From Deltaproteobacteria bacterium (GTDB lineage: Bacteria; Myxococcota_A; UBA9160; SMWR01): DNA of 64,000 nucleotides. Both the position numbers and the translations under genes were made by a program. The notes beneath the pieces are model-generated. The model saw only the letters and a program-made list of their open reading frames with translations, had not been told where the DNA came from and made no database searches. Positions 1 to 8,510 of the stretch are shown here, piece by piece. Location: assembly GCA_002729515.1 (NCBI GenBank), contig PBYF01000138.1:20891-84890 (forward strand), read 5' to 3'. Each line of letters opens with the position of its first letter. The stretch's first letter is position 1.

Positions 1-1
1 C

Positions 2-586
2 ATGCGGGGCTGCGCGCTGCCAGGTGCACTCGTGCGCTGCTCCAGGAGCGACAACCCGAAGCGGAAGCTGAGCCACACGCTCGAAATGATCCGTGTCGGA
101 CGGGTCTGGGTGGGCGTGAATACGGGGCGCGCGAACCACGTCGTGGCGCGGGCGCTCACCGCCGGAGCCCTGCCCGAGCTATCCGGCTACGGTCGGCACG
201 AGCGGGAAGTGGTGGCCGTGCCGGGATCGCGGCTCGACTTCCGGCTTGCGGACCACACGCGGGATCCGCGCCCCGCCTGGATCGAGGTGAAGAGCGTGAC
301 ATTCGCCGAGGGGGACACGGCGCTTTTCCCGGACAGCGTGACCGCTCGCGGACGCAGACATCTCGAGACGCTTCTGCGCCTGCACCGGCGCGGAGCGCGT
401 GCGGCTCTGGTCTACCTGGTGCAGCGCGCAGATTGCGTGCGGGTCGCTCCGGCCGCTGCGATCGATCCCGAATACACGGCTGCGCTGCGCCGTGCGGCAC
501 GGGGCGGTGTCGAGATCTTCGCGCTCGGCGCCCGAGTCACGGGACGGGCGATCCGCATCGAGCGCCGCCTTCCGGTGCTGCTTTGA
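2..586 (+). CDS. sfsA: SfsA family protein, 5' end cut by window edge
   Basis: Resembles the sugar fermentation stimulation protein SfsA, a DNA-binding and nuclease-fold family of about 230 residues. The 194 visible residues align from the middle of the N-terminal half: GCALPG, SDNPKRKLSHTLEM, then IEVKSVTFAEG and FPDSVTARGRRHLETL, and the LPVLL ending. The first visible ATG falls inside the conserved TGxMxGC stretch, so it is an internal Met and the true start lies upstream of the window. The stop overlaps the next gene in a TTGA junction, so it is probably cotranscribed with mutY. The family role is poorly defined. Confidence 0.9.
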   Translation: MRGCALPGALVRCSRSDNPKRKLSHTLEMIRVGRVWVGVNTGRANHVVARALTAGALPELSGYGRHEREVVAVPGSRLDFRLADHTRDPRPAWIEVKSVTFAEGDTALFPDSVTARGRRHLETLLRLHRRGARAALVYLVQRADCVRVAPAAAIDPEYTAALRRAARGGVEIFALGARVTGRAIRIERRLPVLL

Positions 587-1644
587 AGCCGACGCGCCGT
601 ATCCTGATCGACTGGTACCACCAGCACCGGCGCGACCTTCCGTGGCGCCGCAGCGAAGACCCCTACGCGATCTGGATCTCAGAGACGATGCTTCAACAGA
701 CGCGCGTCGACAGCGTGATCCCGTACTACGAGCGCTTCCTCGCCCGCTTTCCCGACATCGACGCGCTGGCCTGCGCGGAGGCCGACGACGTGCTCGGCCT
801 CTGGGCCGGGCTCGGTTATTACTCGCGCGCGCGCAACCTCCTGAAGGCGGCGCGCATCGTGCGGGATCGACACGGCGGTGCGCTCCCGGACTCGGCCGAA
901 GCACTCCGAGAACTCCCGGGAATCGGCCGCTACACGGCCGGTGCGGTCGCGTCGATCGCCTTCGACCGGCCCGAGCCGGCCGTCGACGGGAACGTGGCGC
1001 GCGTGCTCGCACGCCTCCACGAGATCCGCGAGGACCCGAAGACACCCCAGACCCAGCGCCGACTCTGGGACGAAGCTGCCGCACTCGCCCGCGGCGCGAA
1101 CCCGGGCGACCTGAATCAGGCGCTCATGGAACTCGGCGCGAGCGTCTGCACGCCGAAGAACCCGCGCTGCCCGGAATGCCCGCTGCGGCGGCGCTGCTCC
1201 GCACGGCGTGCTGGCGATCCGGAGTCGCTCCCGGTCAAGACCCGTCGCGCGCAGCCGCAGCGCGTGGCCGCCGTGGCGGGCTGGGTGGTGCGGCGCGGTC
1301 GCGCCCTGGCGGTGCGGCGGCCACCGCGAGGGCTCCTCGGGGGTCTCTGGGAACTCCCAGGCGGTGCTCTCGCCCGGGCTGAAGACCCCGAGACAGCGCT
1401 GCTCCGTGCTCTCACCGAGCGGGTGGGGCTCGCGGTCCCCCGAGCGCAGCACCTGGGAACTGTCGACCACGCCTTCACACACCGCCGTTTGCAACTCCAC
1501 CTCTTCCGGTGCGAAACTCCCCGGGGAAGGGTGCGCCTCGAGGGCTTCGACGCCCACCGCTGGCTCGCGCCGGCGGCGGTGGCGGAACTCCCGCAGGGCG
1601 CTCTCACGCGCAAGGCGCTGAAACTGCTTCCGGAGAACTCATAG
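583..1644 (+). CDS. mutY: A/G-specific adenine glycosylase MutY
   Basis: Removes adenine mispaired with 8-oxoguanine or guanine in base-excision repair. At 353 residues it matches the usual length of about 350. Visible features: catalytic Glu34 in WISETMLQQT, the helix-hairpin-helix LPGIGRYTAGA followed by the catalytic Asp of VDGNVARVLAR, a C-X6-C-X2-C-X5-C iron-sulfur cluster at about residues 192-208, and a C-terminal MutT-like 8-oxoG recognition domain (GLWELPGG). The frame stays open further upstream, but a TTG at 583 overlaps the sfsA TGA and places the protein start just before the conserved N-terminal helix. Translational coupling is likely. Confidence 0.95.
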   Translation: MKPTRRILIDWYHQHRRDLPWRRSEDPYAIWISETMLQQTRVDSVIPYYERFLARFPDIDALACAEADDVLGLWAGLGYYSRARNLLKAARIVRDRHGGALPDSAEALRELPGIGRYTAGAVASIAFDRPEPAVDGNVARVLARLHEIREDPKTPQTQRRLWDEAAALARGANPGDLNQALMELGASVCTPKNPRCPECPLRRRCSARRAGDPESLPVKTRRAQPQRVAAVAGWVVRRGRALAVRRPPRGLLGGLWELPGGALARAEDPETALLRALTERVGLAVPRAQHLGTVDHAFTHRRLQLHLFRCETPRGRVRLEGFDAHRWLAPAAVAELPQGALTRKALKLLPENS

Positions 1645-1661
1645 GAGACGGGCTGGACTCG

Positions 1662-2168
1662 ATGGGAACCCGGGGCGACGAATCGGATTTCGAGAAAGCC
1701 ATGTCCGACGCGAAACCGCTCGAGAATCGGGACAAGGCGGTGCGGCCCAGAACGCTGCGCCGGCGCCGCCGCGTGCAGGGCGAAGACTCCGGTGCGGCGG
1801 TGAAGTTCGACATCGACCTCCTCGGAGAACGCGTGGAAGGGCTCGCACCCGGAGCCGATCACGGCCTGCTCCGCAAGCTTCGCAATGGCGAGATCGCGCG
1901 GGATGCGCGGGTCGACCTCCATGGACACGACGAGGCCTCGGCGCGTCGGCGCGTGCACGAATCGCTGCTCGAGACCCGACGTCAGGGCGGCCGCTGCGTT
2001 CTCGTGATCCACGGCCGCGGCAGAAACTCGCCGGGAGGCCCGGTCTTGAAGGAGGCACTCGTCGACTGGCTCAGCCAGCCTCCTGTCGGGTCCGAGGTGC
2101 TGGCGTTTTCGAGTGCCACCAGCGGCGACGGCGGTGTCGGCGCCACCTACGTGCTCTTGAGAGGCTGA
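1662..2168 (+). CDS. Smr domain protein
   Basis: Carries a C-terminal Smr (small MutS-related) domain, a nuclease or nucleic-acid-binding module also found at the end of MutS2. The hallmarks are DLHGHD (LDxH-type motif) and VIHGRGRNSPGG (the HGxG loop) followed by LKEALVDWL. The first 60 or so residues are charged and low-complexity (RTLRRRRRV). ATG 1662 was chosen because it begins just after mutY with AGGAGA 13 bases upstream; the frame extends further 5' inside mutY but without coding character. The 168-residue length is usual for stand-alone Smr proteins. The target is unknown. Confidence 0.85.
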   Translation: MGTRGDESDFEKAMSDAKPLENRDKAVRPRTLRRRRRVQGEDSGAAVKFDIDLLGERVEGLAPGADHGLLRKLRNGEIARDARVDLHGHDEASARRRVHESLLETRRQGGRCVLVIHGRGRNSPGGPVLKEALVDWLSQPPVGSEVLAFSSATSGDGGVGATYVLLRG

Positions 2169-2195
2169 TCACCGCCTGTTGTATCTTCTCGCCCG

Positions 2196-3293
2196 ATGAG
2201 CAGCCGATTCGGGAAAGCCTTCGAGTTGACGACCTTCGGCGAGAGCCATGGAGGCGGGGTGGGCGTCGTGGTCGACGGCTGCCCGCCGCGGCTCCCGCTC
2301 TCGGTGGAGGAGATCCAACGCGATCTGGACCGCCGGCGCCCGGGGCAGAGCCAACTCACCACTGCGCGCCAAGAGGCCGACCGTGCCGAGATCCTGTCCG
2401 GCGTCTTCGAAGGCCGCACCATCGGATCGCCCATCGCGCTCCTCGTGCGCAACGAAGACGCACGCCCTTCGGCCTACGAGCACATGAAGGACCTCTACCG
2501 TCCCTCCCACGCGGACTACACCACCGAGGCCAAGTACGGCATCCGAAACTGGCAGGGCGGCGGGCGCGCTAGCGCCCGAGAGACAATCGGACGGGTCGCC
2601 GCCGGCGCCATCGCGCGAAAGCTCCTGCGCGAGGCCGCGAGCGTGGAAGTCCTCGCCTGGGTCCGGCGCGTGCACGAAGTCGAGGCGAAGCTCGACCCGG
2701 GATCGGTGAATCTCGAAGCCGTCGAGGCGAACCCGGTGCGCTGTCCGGATCCGGGCGCGGCCGAGGAGATGGCGCGTGCCATCGAGGCCGCCCGGGAGCG
2801 CGGAGACTCTCTGGGGGGCATCGTGGAATGCATCGCGCGCGGTGTGCCCCCCGGTCTCGGTGAACCCGTATTCGACAAGCTCGAGGCCGACCTGGCCGCA
2901 GGACTGATGTCGCTTCCGGCGACGAAGGCCTTCGAAATCGGCAGCGGCCTCGAGGGCACGCGCATGACGGGCATCGAACACAACGACCCGTTCGTCCCGG
3001 GCGAGGACGGCCGTCCGCGCACGGCAGCCAACCGCTCGGGGGGAGTGCAGGGCGGCATCAGCAACGGCGAAGACATCTCGCTGCGCGTTGCCTTCAAGCC
3101 CACCGCGACGATCGCGCAGGCCCAGGACACGGTCACCGCCGAGGGCGCGGCGACGACGCTCGAGGCCCGCGGACGTCACGATCCCTGCGTCCTGCCCCGC
3201 GCCGTTCCGATGGTGGAAGCGATGGTCTGCCTGGTACTCGCAGACCACTGGTTGCGCCAGCGCAGCGTCGACGTCTTGCCGCCCCTCGCCTAG
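2196..3293 (+). CDS. aroC: Chorismate synthase
   Basis: Catalyses the last shikimate-pathway step, 5-enolpyruvylshikimate-3-phosphate to chorismate, using reduced FMN. At 365 residues it is full length. The signatures are FGESHGGG near the N terminus (active-site His18), then [12 protein letters not shown] and [18 protein letters not shown], and the late [17 protein letters not shown] segment. Lies 27 bases after the Smr gene on the same strand. Its TAG stop shares CTAG with the stop of the convergent membrane-protein gene, so the two genes meet tail to tail. Confidence 0.97.
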   Translation: MSSRFGKAFELTTFGESHGGGVGVVVDGCPPRLPLSVEEIQRDLDRRRPGQSQLTTARQEADRAEILSGVFEGRTIGSPIALLVRNEDARPSAYEHMKDLYRPSHADYTTEAKYGIRNWQGGGRASARETIGRVAAGAIARKLLREAASVEVLAWVRRVHEVEAKLDPGSVNLEAVEANPVRCPDPGAAEEMARAIEAARERGDSLGGIVECIARGVPPGLGEPVFDKLEADLAAGLMSLPATKAFEIGSGLEGTRMTGIEHNDPFVPGEDGRPRTAANRSGGVQGGISNGEDISLRVAFKPTATIAQAQDTVTAEGAATTLEARGRHDPCVLPRAVPMVEAMVCLVLADHWLRQRSVDVLPPLA

Positions 3294-3670
3294 GGAAGCA
3301 GCACGAACCCGGCGACGGTGGCGAGCGCTGCGAACAGGATCGCGAGTCCGCCGAGTACGGCGTGAACGTCGTAGGCGCGCGTGCGGCGCTTTTCGATGCG
3401 GTGGCCGACAACTGCGGCAGCGGCAAAGAGCGCCGCCACGACGAGCCCGACGAAGCCGTGGAAGGTACCCAGCGGCTCCCCGCCGCGGAGCCACACCCAC
3501 GAAATCGGCCCACCGATGAATCCGACCAGCAGCATCAAGACAGCCGGCTTGGCGAAGCGCAGGTGGCCCGCACGCATCTCTGGCGTCTGCTGGAGCCGCC
3601 CGAGTCGCGTGCGCCGCAGGCCGACTCCCGCGCGAAATGCCAGCGCCGCCAACGAGAGCCCAACCGTCAT
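3290..3670 (-). CDS. DUF4079-like integral membrane protein
   Basis: Small polytopic membrane protein with about four hydrophobic segments ([58 protein letters not shown]). His residues lie in or near helices ([17 protein letters not shown]), as in families that bind b-type heme, so it resembles DUF4079. The ATG at 3670 gives 126 residues. The frame stays open upstream through a well-formed AYVHPAW segment back to a CTG at 3730, immediately after the stop of the preceding gene and in the same frame, so the real protein may have about 20 more residues. Function unknown. Confidence 0.6.
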   Translation of the reverse strand: MTVGLSLAALAFRAGVGLRRTRLGRLQQTPEMRAGHLRFAKPAVLMLLVGFIGGPISWVWLRGGEPLGTFHGFVGLVVAALFAAAAVVGHRIEKRRTRAYDVHAVLGGLAILFAALATVAGFVLLP

Positions 3671-3730
3671 CCACGCCGGGTGAACATAGGCGAGAGCGCG
3701 CGCCGCGGGATCCTGAAGCGTCGGGTCCAG

Positions 3731-4456
3731 CTACTCGACCCGGTGGACCGCATCCTCGGGAAGCCGGTTCAACAGGCTCTCGAGGGCGTCCTGGACGTAA
3801 CCCGCGTCCCGCGATTCGAGCGTCAGCATCACGTGGAAGGCCTCCTGCCCGATGCGCGGATAAGAGCCCAGTAGAAGTTCCGGGAACTCCTGGAGGAGCT
3901 CGTTCAAGAGCGGCGCAATGTCGCTCTCGCGTTTGCGCACGAACACCTTCTTCAGCACGAACGGAACGCCGCGGAAGCGATCGCGCACGGACTCGAACTT
4001 CTTGCGCAGGAGCTCTGGAACACCGGGAAAGATGTAGACGTTATGCACCACCACGAGCGGGAACCAGAGGTCTCCCGAATCGAGGAGCTGGGCGCCAGTG
4101 GGAATCCGCGCCATGCGAAGGAGCGTATCGCTGGGCTCCTTGCCGGTTGCGCGGCGTATGCGCTCTTCGATCGACTCGCTGTGCTCTACGGCGACCCCGA
4201 AGCCGGCGGCGATTCCCTCGATGGTCAGGTCGTCGTGAGTTGGCCCGATCCCGCCCGCCGTGAACACGAAATCATACGCATCACTCATCGCCTTCACCTC
4301 GGAGGCGATGCTCTGCACGTCGTCGGAAATCGTAAGGATCCGCTCGACATCGACGCCCAGCGCGCGCAGTTCGCGGCAGAAGTAGGGCGAGTTCTCATCG
4401 GTCACCTTACCCGAGAGGATTTCGTTGCCAATTATCAGGATTGCCGCCGTGGGCAT
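3731..4456 (-). CDS. CinA N-terminal / molybdopterin-binding domain protein
   Basis: A stand-alone MoaB/MogA-type fold as in the N-terminal domain of CinA (241 residues). Motifs: ILIIGNEILSGKVTDENSPY at the N terminus, VFTAGGIGPTHDDLT at about 75-90, and NVYIFPGVPELLR near 155. The C-terminal nicotinamide-nucleotide amidase domain of full CinA is absent. ATG 4456 begins the conserved strand; ATG 4474 is an alternative that adds six residues. Divergent from the ferredoxin gene 60 bases away. Its TAG is followed immediately, in frame, by the CTG that may start the membrane protein. The substrate is not known. Confidence 0.85.
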   Translation of the reverse strand: MPTAAILIIGNEILSGKVTDENSPYFCRELRALGVDVERILTISDDVQSIASEVKAMSDAYDFVFTAGGIGPTHDDLTIEGIAAGFGVAVEHSESIEERIRRATGKEPSDTLLRMARIPTGAQLLDSGDLWFPLVVVHNVYIFPGVPELLRKKFESVRDRFRGVPFVLKKVFVRKRESDIAPLLNELLQEFPELLLGSYPRIGQEAFHVMLTLESRDAGYVQDALESLLNRLPEDAVHRVE

Positions 4457-4516
4457 TGACCCAGCATAAGCCATGGCCTCGTCGGGCTCCAAGCCACCGC
4501 TTGCTATGATGCGCCC

Positions 4517-4807
4517 ATGGACGTCGAGGTGCGCTTCCAGCCGTCGGGGCGCAGCCTGCGCGTCGCCCCCGGAACGACTTTGCTCGAGGCCGCCCAGAGT
4601 GCGGGGCTCCCGATGGCCAGCGCCTGCGGTGCCCACGGCGTCTGCGGGCGCTGCAGCGTCGAGCTCCTCGGGGGTGCGCGAAACGTCTCGGCACAGACAC
4701 CTGCGGAAGCGCGGGTGATGCGCGCCAACCGAGTCGCGGCGGACCGGCGTCTCGCCTGTCATGCCCACGTCGCCGGTCCGGTCGAGATGACCGCGAGCTA
4801 CTGGTGA
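4517..4807 (+). CDS. 2Fe-2S ferredoxin
   Basis: A 96-residue plant/adrenodoxin-fold ferredoxin for single-electron transfer. The cluster ligands are Cys37, Cys43, Cys46 (C-X5-C-X2-C in ACGAHGVCGRC) and Cys81 in RRLACHAHV. The N-terminal ubiquitin-like strand pattern (VRFQPSGRSLRVAPGTTLLEAA) is complete. It lies 43 bases before the luciferase-like oxidoreductase gene and may be cotranscribed with it, but no specific redox partner can be named from sequence. Confidence 0.9.
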   Translation: MDVEVRFQPSGRSLRVAPGTTLLEAAQSAGLPMASACGAHGVCGRCSVELLGGARNVSAQTPAEARVMRANRVAADRRLACHAHVAGPVEMTASYW

Positions 4808-4850
4808 ACAGCGAGGCCGCTGCAACACGCCCGCGAGTGAGGACACAACG

Positions 4851-5777
4851 ATGAAGGATATTCAGATCGGCCTGGGCTTGATGCTCGGGCGCCAGGAACT
4901 CGACGTTCTGCTGACCCAGGTACGCGAGGCTGAAGAAGCGGGCTTCCCCAGTGTCTGGGTCCCGAACATCTTCGGCGGCGACGCGATGACGCTCTGCGCC
5001 CTCGCCGGCCGGGAGACCTCGCACATCGAGGTGGGGACAGCGGTCGTTCCGAGTTTCTCGCGCCACCCGCTCTACATGGCGCAGCAGGCGCTCACCACCC
5101 AGGTCGCAACGCGCGGCCGCTTCGTGCTCGGCGTCGGCCCGAGCCACCGCGTGGTGATCGAGGACATGCTGGGCCTCTCCTACGCAAAGCCCGCGCGCCA
5201 CGTGCGCGAGTACGTGACGATCGTGAAGCAGCTCCTGGAAACCGGAAAGACCAGCTTCTCGGGCGAGACCTATCGGGTCAACGCCTCGCTCGACACGCCC
5301 TGTGAATCGCCGCCGCCGCTCCTGATCGGGGCCCTCGGGCCAATGCTGCGCCGGGTCGCGGGCTCGCTCTGCGATGGGACGATCACCTGGATGACAGGTC
5401 CGCGCGCACTCGGCGGAGAAGTGGGCCCCGGTGTGCGGTCCGCAGCGGAGGCCGCCGGACGCCCGGCGCCGCGCATCGTGGCCGGCATTCCCATCTGCCT
5501 GACCGACGACGCCGCCGGCGCCCGTGCGAACGCCGGAGAACGCTTCGCCATGTACGGTCAGCTCCCTTCCTACAAGGCGATGCTCGACCTCGAGGGCGTT
5601 TCGGACCCATCGGAGATCGCCATCGCCGGCGACGAGAAGACGCTCGAAGCTGGGATCCGCCGCTTCGCGGACGCCGGCGTCACCGACTTCCAGGCCGCGA
5701 TCTTTCCTCACGGACCGAGCGGACGAGCCTCGGTCGAACGCACCCGCGCGTTCCTGGCCGAGCTGTCGAGGGCCTGA
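4851..5777 (+). CDS. LLM-class F420-dependent oxidoreductase
   Basis: A bacterial luciferase-fold (TIM barrel) flavin/deazaflavin oxidoreductase of 308 residues. The segments VGTAVVPSFSRHPLYMAQQA, GRFVLGVGPSH, HVREYVTIVKQLL and DGTITWMTGP match the F420-dependent subfamily known from mycobacteria. That assignment is supported by FO-synthase genes cofG and cofH elsewhere in the window. The substrate is unknown. The stop overlaps the ATG of the next gene by one base (TGATG), so the two are coupled. FMN use instead of F420 cannot be excluded. Confidence 0.85.
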   Translation: MKDIQIGLGLMLGRQELDVLLTQVREAEEAGFPSVWVPNIFGGDAMTLCALAGRETSHIEVGTAVVPSFSRHPLYMAQQALTTQVATRGRFVLGVGPSHRVVIEDMLGLSYAKPARHVREYVTIVKQLLETGKTSFSGETYRVNASLDTPCESPPPLLIGALGPMLRRVAGSLCDGTITWMTGPRALGGEVGPGVRSAAEAAGRPAPRIVAGIPICLTDDAAGARANAGERFAMYGQLPSYKAMLDLEGVSDPSEIAIAGDEKTLEAGIRRFADAGVTDFQAAIFPHGPSGRASVERTRAFLAELSRA

Positions 5778-6943
5778 TGGACAACCGTCACCGCTTCGAA
5801 ACCCGTGCGATCCACGTGGGGCAGGCGCCCGACCCGGCCACCGGCGCCACGATCGTTCCGGTCTACCAGACGGTCACCTTCACCCAGGACGAGGTCGGCC
5901 ATCACAAGGGCTACGAGTACTCGCGCACCGGGAACCCGACGCGTGCCGCACTCGAGGAATGCCTCGCCTCTCTCGAGGGCGGGCGCTTCGGCTTCGCCTA
6001 CGGCTCGGGCATGGCAGCGATCCACGGTGCCATGCAGTTGGTTTCTGCGGGCGACCATGTGGTGGTAGCCGACGACCTCTACGGCGGAACCTTTCGCCTC
6101 TTCAGCGAGGTCCTCCCGCGCTTCGGCGTGCACTTCGACTATGTCGACGCGACGCAGCCGGAGGCGATCGACGCAGCGGTCACGCCCGAGACCCGCATGC
6201 TCTGGATCGAAACGCCCACCAACCCCCTGCTGCGCCTCGTGGACCTGTCGGCCTGCGCAGAAATCGCGAACCGGAACGGCGCAAAGCTCGTCGTCGACAA
6301 CACCTTCGCCACCCCGTACCTCCAGAACCCGCTGGAGTTCGGGGCGCACGTGGTCGTGCACTCGACCACCAAGTACCTGGGAGGGCACTCCGACGTGATC
6401 GGCGGTGCAGTCATCGTCGACGACGAGGAACTGGCGCAAACGCTCCAGTTCACACGAAACGCCACGGGGGGCATCCCGGGGCCCTGGGACGCCTGGCTCA
6501 CACTTCGGGGCACCAAAACCCTGGCACTGCGCATGCGCGAGCACGAGGCCAACGCGCGCCGGGTCGTCGAATTCCTGGTGGGGCGCCCGGAGGTCGCACG
6601 CGTCCACTATCCCGGAATTCCCAACCATCCGGGTCACGAACTCGCACAGCGACAGATGCGCGGCTTCGGCGGCATGCTCGCCCTCGACCTCGAAGGCGGC
6701 GAGCCGGCGGCCCGCGCCTTCTGTGCCGCGACCCAACTTTTTTCCCTCGGCGAAAGCCTGGGAGGCGTGGAATCACTGGTCGGCTACCCCTGGTCCATGA
6801 GCCACGGCGCCTTCCCCGCCGAGGAGAAGCGGCGAAAGGGTATTACCGAGGGCACCGTGCGCCTTTCGGTCGGGATCGAACACCCCGACGACCTGTGCAC
6901 CGACCTCGAACGGGCGCTCGAAGCCGCGGTGGTCACCGGATGA
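5777..6943 (+). CDS. Cystathionine gamma-synthase/lyase family PLP enzyme
   Basis: A Cys/Met-metabolism PLP enzyme (388 residues). Visible: YEYSRTGNPTR near residue 48, the PLP-stacking region AYGSGMAAIH, WIETPTNPLL, VVDNTFATPYLQNPL, and the Schiff-base Lys in VHSTTKYLGGHSD at about residue 200. C-terminal SLGGVESLVGYPWSMSHG also fits. The family includes cystathionine gamma-synthase, gamma-lyase and O-acylhomoserine sulfhydrylase, and sequence alone does not separate them here. Coupled to both neighbours: one-base overlap upstream and ATGA overlap downstream. Confidence 0.9.
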   Translation: MDNRHRFETRAIHVGQAPDPATGATIVPVYQTVTFTQDEVGHHKGYEYSRTGNPTRAALEECLASLEGGRFGFAYGSGMAAIHGAMQLVSAGDHVVVADDLYGGTFRLFSEVLPRFGVHFDYVDATQPEAIDAAVTPETRMLWIETPTNPLLRLVDLSACAEIANRNGAKLVVDNTFATPYLQNPLEFGAHVVVHSTTKYLGGHSDVIGGAVIVDDEELAQTLQFTRNATGGIPGPWDAWLTLRGTKTLALRMREHEANARRVVEFLVGRPEVARVHYPGIPNHPGHELAQRQMRGFGGMLALDLEGGEPAARAFCAATQLFSLGESLGGVESLVGYPWSMSHGAFPAEEKRRKGITEGTVRLSVGIEHPDDLCTDLERALEAAVVTG

Positions 6944-7305
6944 AGCCCGCGATCCTGCTCGTCGACCACGGGAGCCGACGGCCCGAGGCAAACGCACAGC
7001 TCGAGGCGTTGGCCGAGCGCTTGCGCGCTCGGGTCGGCGACCGTTTCGTCGCCATCGCCCACATGGAACTCGCCGAGCCGAGCATCGAGCGGGGCATCGG
7101 AGCCTGCGTCGCCTCCGGAGCGCGAGAGATCGTGGTCCACCCCTTCTTTCTCGGACCGGGGAGCCATACGACGCGCGACATTCCCCGGCGGGTGACCGAC
7201 GCGGCGGCGGGCCACCCCGGTGTTCACGCGCGTGTCGGTCCCCCGCTCGGTCTCGACGACAAACTCGTCGATCTCGTTCTCGAGCGCATCGAACAAGCCC
7301 CGTAG
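6940..7305 (+). CDS. cbiX: CbiX/SirB-type sirohydrochlorin chelatase
   Basis: A short (121-residue) class II chelatase domain that inserts cobalt or iron into sirohydrochlorin. The metal-binding His of LLVDHGSRR at the N terminus and of HPFFLGPGSH near residue 67 are present, and the length equals one half of the double-domain enzymes, as in archaeal CbiXS. It starts in an ATGA overlap with the preceding sulfur-amino-acid gene. A role in siroheme supply would fit the siroheme-dependent reductase at 32.5 kb; use in cobalamin synthesis is equally possible. Confidence 0.85.
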   Translation: MKPAILLVDHGSRRPEANAQLEALAERLRARVGDRFVAIAHMELAEPSIERGIGACVASGAREIVVHPFFLGPGSHTTRDIPRRVTDAAAGHPGVHARVGPPLGLDDKLVDLVLERIEQAP

Positions 7306-7310
7306 CATCC

Positions 7311-8510
7311 GTGCAACGCCCCGTCGTGATGGCGCTCGTGTGGTTTTTCTGCCTGGGCGCGCTCGGGACCTGGTTCCCGTTCTACACGCTCTATCTGAAG
7401 GAGAACGCGGGACTCACCGGTACGCAGGTGGGACTCGTGATGGCAACCCTCCCCCTCGTCGGGATCCTCGGTCAGCCCTTCTGGGGACAGGTCGCCGATC
7501 GCACCGGCTCGCGCACGCGAATGCTCACTCTTCTCGCATTGTGTGCGGCGGCGGGATACGCAGCACTCGGCCTGCCCGAAAGCTTTTCCGGCTTCCTCGT
7601 GGCCACCGCCTTTCTCGCACTCTTCTCCACCGCGGTCATCCCCTCCTGCGTCGCCGTCACCCTGGCGCTGAGCCGGGAGGGCGGCGCACGCGCATTCGGC
7701 CATTCGCGCGTCTGGGGCACGGTGGGCTTCCTGGTCTCGGTGGTCGCATTCCCGGAACTGCTCGACACTTGGCAGTCGCGCCCCGACTTCGAAGCGTTGC
7801 GCGGAAAATCGCTCGCCGCACCGGGACTGGGAATCATGTTCCCCGTCACGGCGGTCGTCATGGCCCTGGGCGGGCTCATGGCCCTGGCGCTGCCCCGTGC
7901 GGGCGCCGTCTCGCTTCGCGCCGCGCCGGGCGACTGGCGCGAGTTGGTGCGCCACCGCCCCTACCGCCGGGTGCTGCTCTTCACCCTGCTCGGATACCTG
8001 TGTCTCCAGGGTCCTCAGGTCTTCTTCCCGGTGTTCGTGCGCTCCCTCGGCGGCGAGATCGATACGGTGAGCCGCATGTGGATTCCCATGCTCGTACTCG
8101 AGATCCCGTTGATCGCGTACTCGGGTGCGACGCTGGATCGCATCGGCGCACGCGGTCTGCTGGCGATGGGGGTGCTCGCTGGCGGACTGCGCTGGGCCAT
8201 CTGCGGCTTCGCCCCCGATCTCTCCTGGGTGTGGCCCGTGCAGCTGCTGCACGGCGTAGTCGTCACGGGACTGGTGATCGGCGGTCCCCTCTACGTCGAG
8301 CAGGTCGTCCCCGAGCGACTGCGTTCGACCGGCCAGGGTCTGCTCGCCATGGTGGGCTTCGGCATCGGCGGCATGGCCTCCAACGCGGGCTCGGGCTGGC
8401 TCGTCGATCAGGTCGCCGCCTGGGCTCCATACGCTGTCGGCGGCGTCGGCGCCATCGCACTCGGCCTGGCGGTACCGCTGCTGCTACCCGCGCCCCGCCG
8501 TCCGCAGTGA
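7311..8510 (+). CDS. MFS transporter, nucleoside/HcaT-like
   Basis: A 399-residue major facilitator with about 12 hydrophobic segments in two halves. The N-terminal WFFCLGALGTWFPFYTLYL and the loop-2 motif WGQVADRTGSRTRML resemble the MFS_1_like group that includes nucleoside:H+ symporters and the HcaT (3-phenylpropionate) transporter. GTG 7311 starts five bases after the chelatase stop. The 3' end overlaps the convergent glycosyltransferase gene by 27 bases. The substrate cannot be told from sequence. Confidence 0.85.
   Translation: MQRPVVMALVWFFCLGALGTWFPFYTLYLKENAGLTGTQVGLVMATLPLVGILGQPFWGQVADRTGSRTRMLTLLALCAAAGYAALGLPESFSGFLVATAFLALFSTAVIPSCVAVTLALSREGGARAFGHSRVWGTVGFLVSVVAFPELLDTWQSRPDFEALRGKSLAAPGLGIMFPVTAVVMALGGLMALALPRAGAVSLRAAPGDWRELVRHRPYRRVLLFTLLGYLCLQGPQVFFPVFVRSLGGEIDTVSRMWIPMLVLEIPLIAYSGATLDRIGARGLLAMGVLAGGLRWAICGFAPDLSWVWPVQLLHGVVVTGLVIGGPLYVEQVVPERLRSTGQGLLAMVGFGIGGMASNAGSGWLVDQVAAWAPYAVGGVGAIALGLAVPLLLPAPRRPQ

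Noticed and set aside
2169..3674. Long minus-strand frame opposite aroC
   Set aside because: It is the mirror of aroC coding bias in high-GC DNA and shows no recognisable domain.
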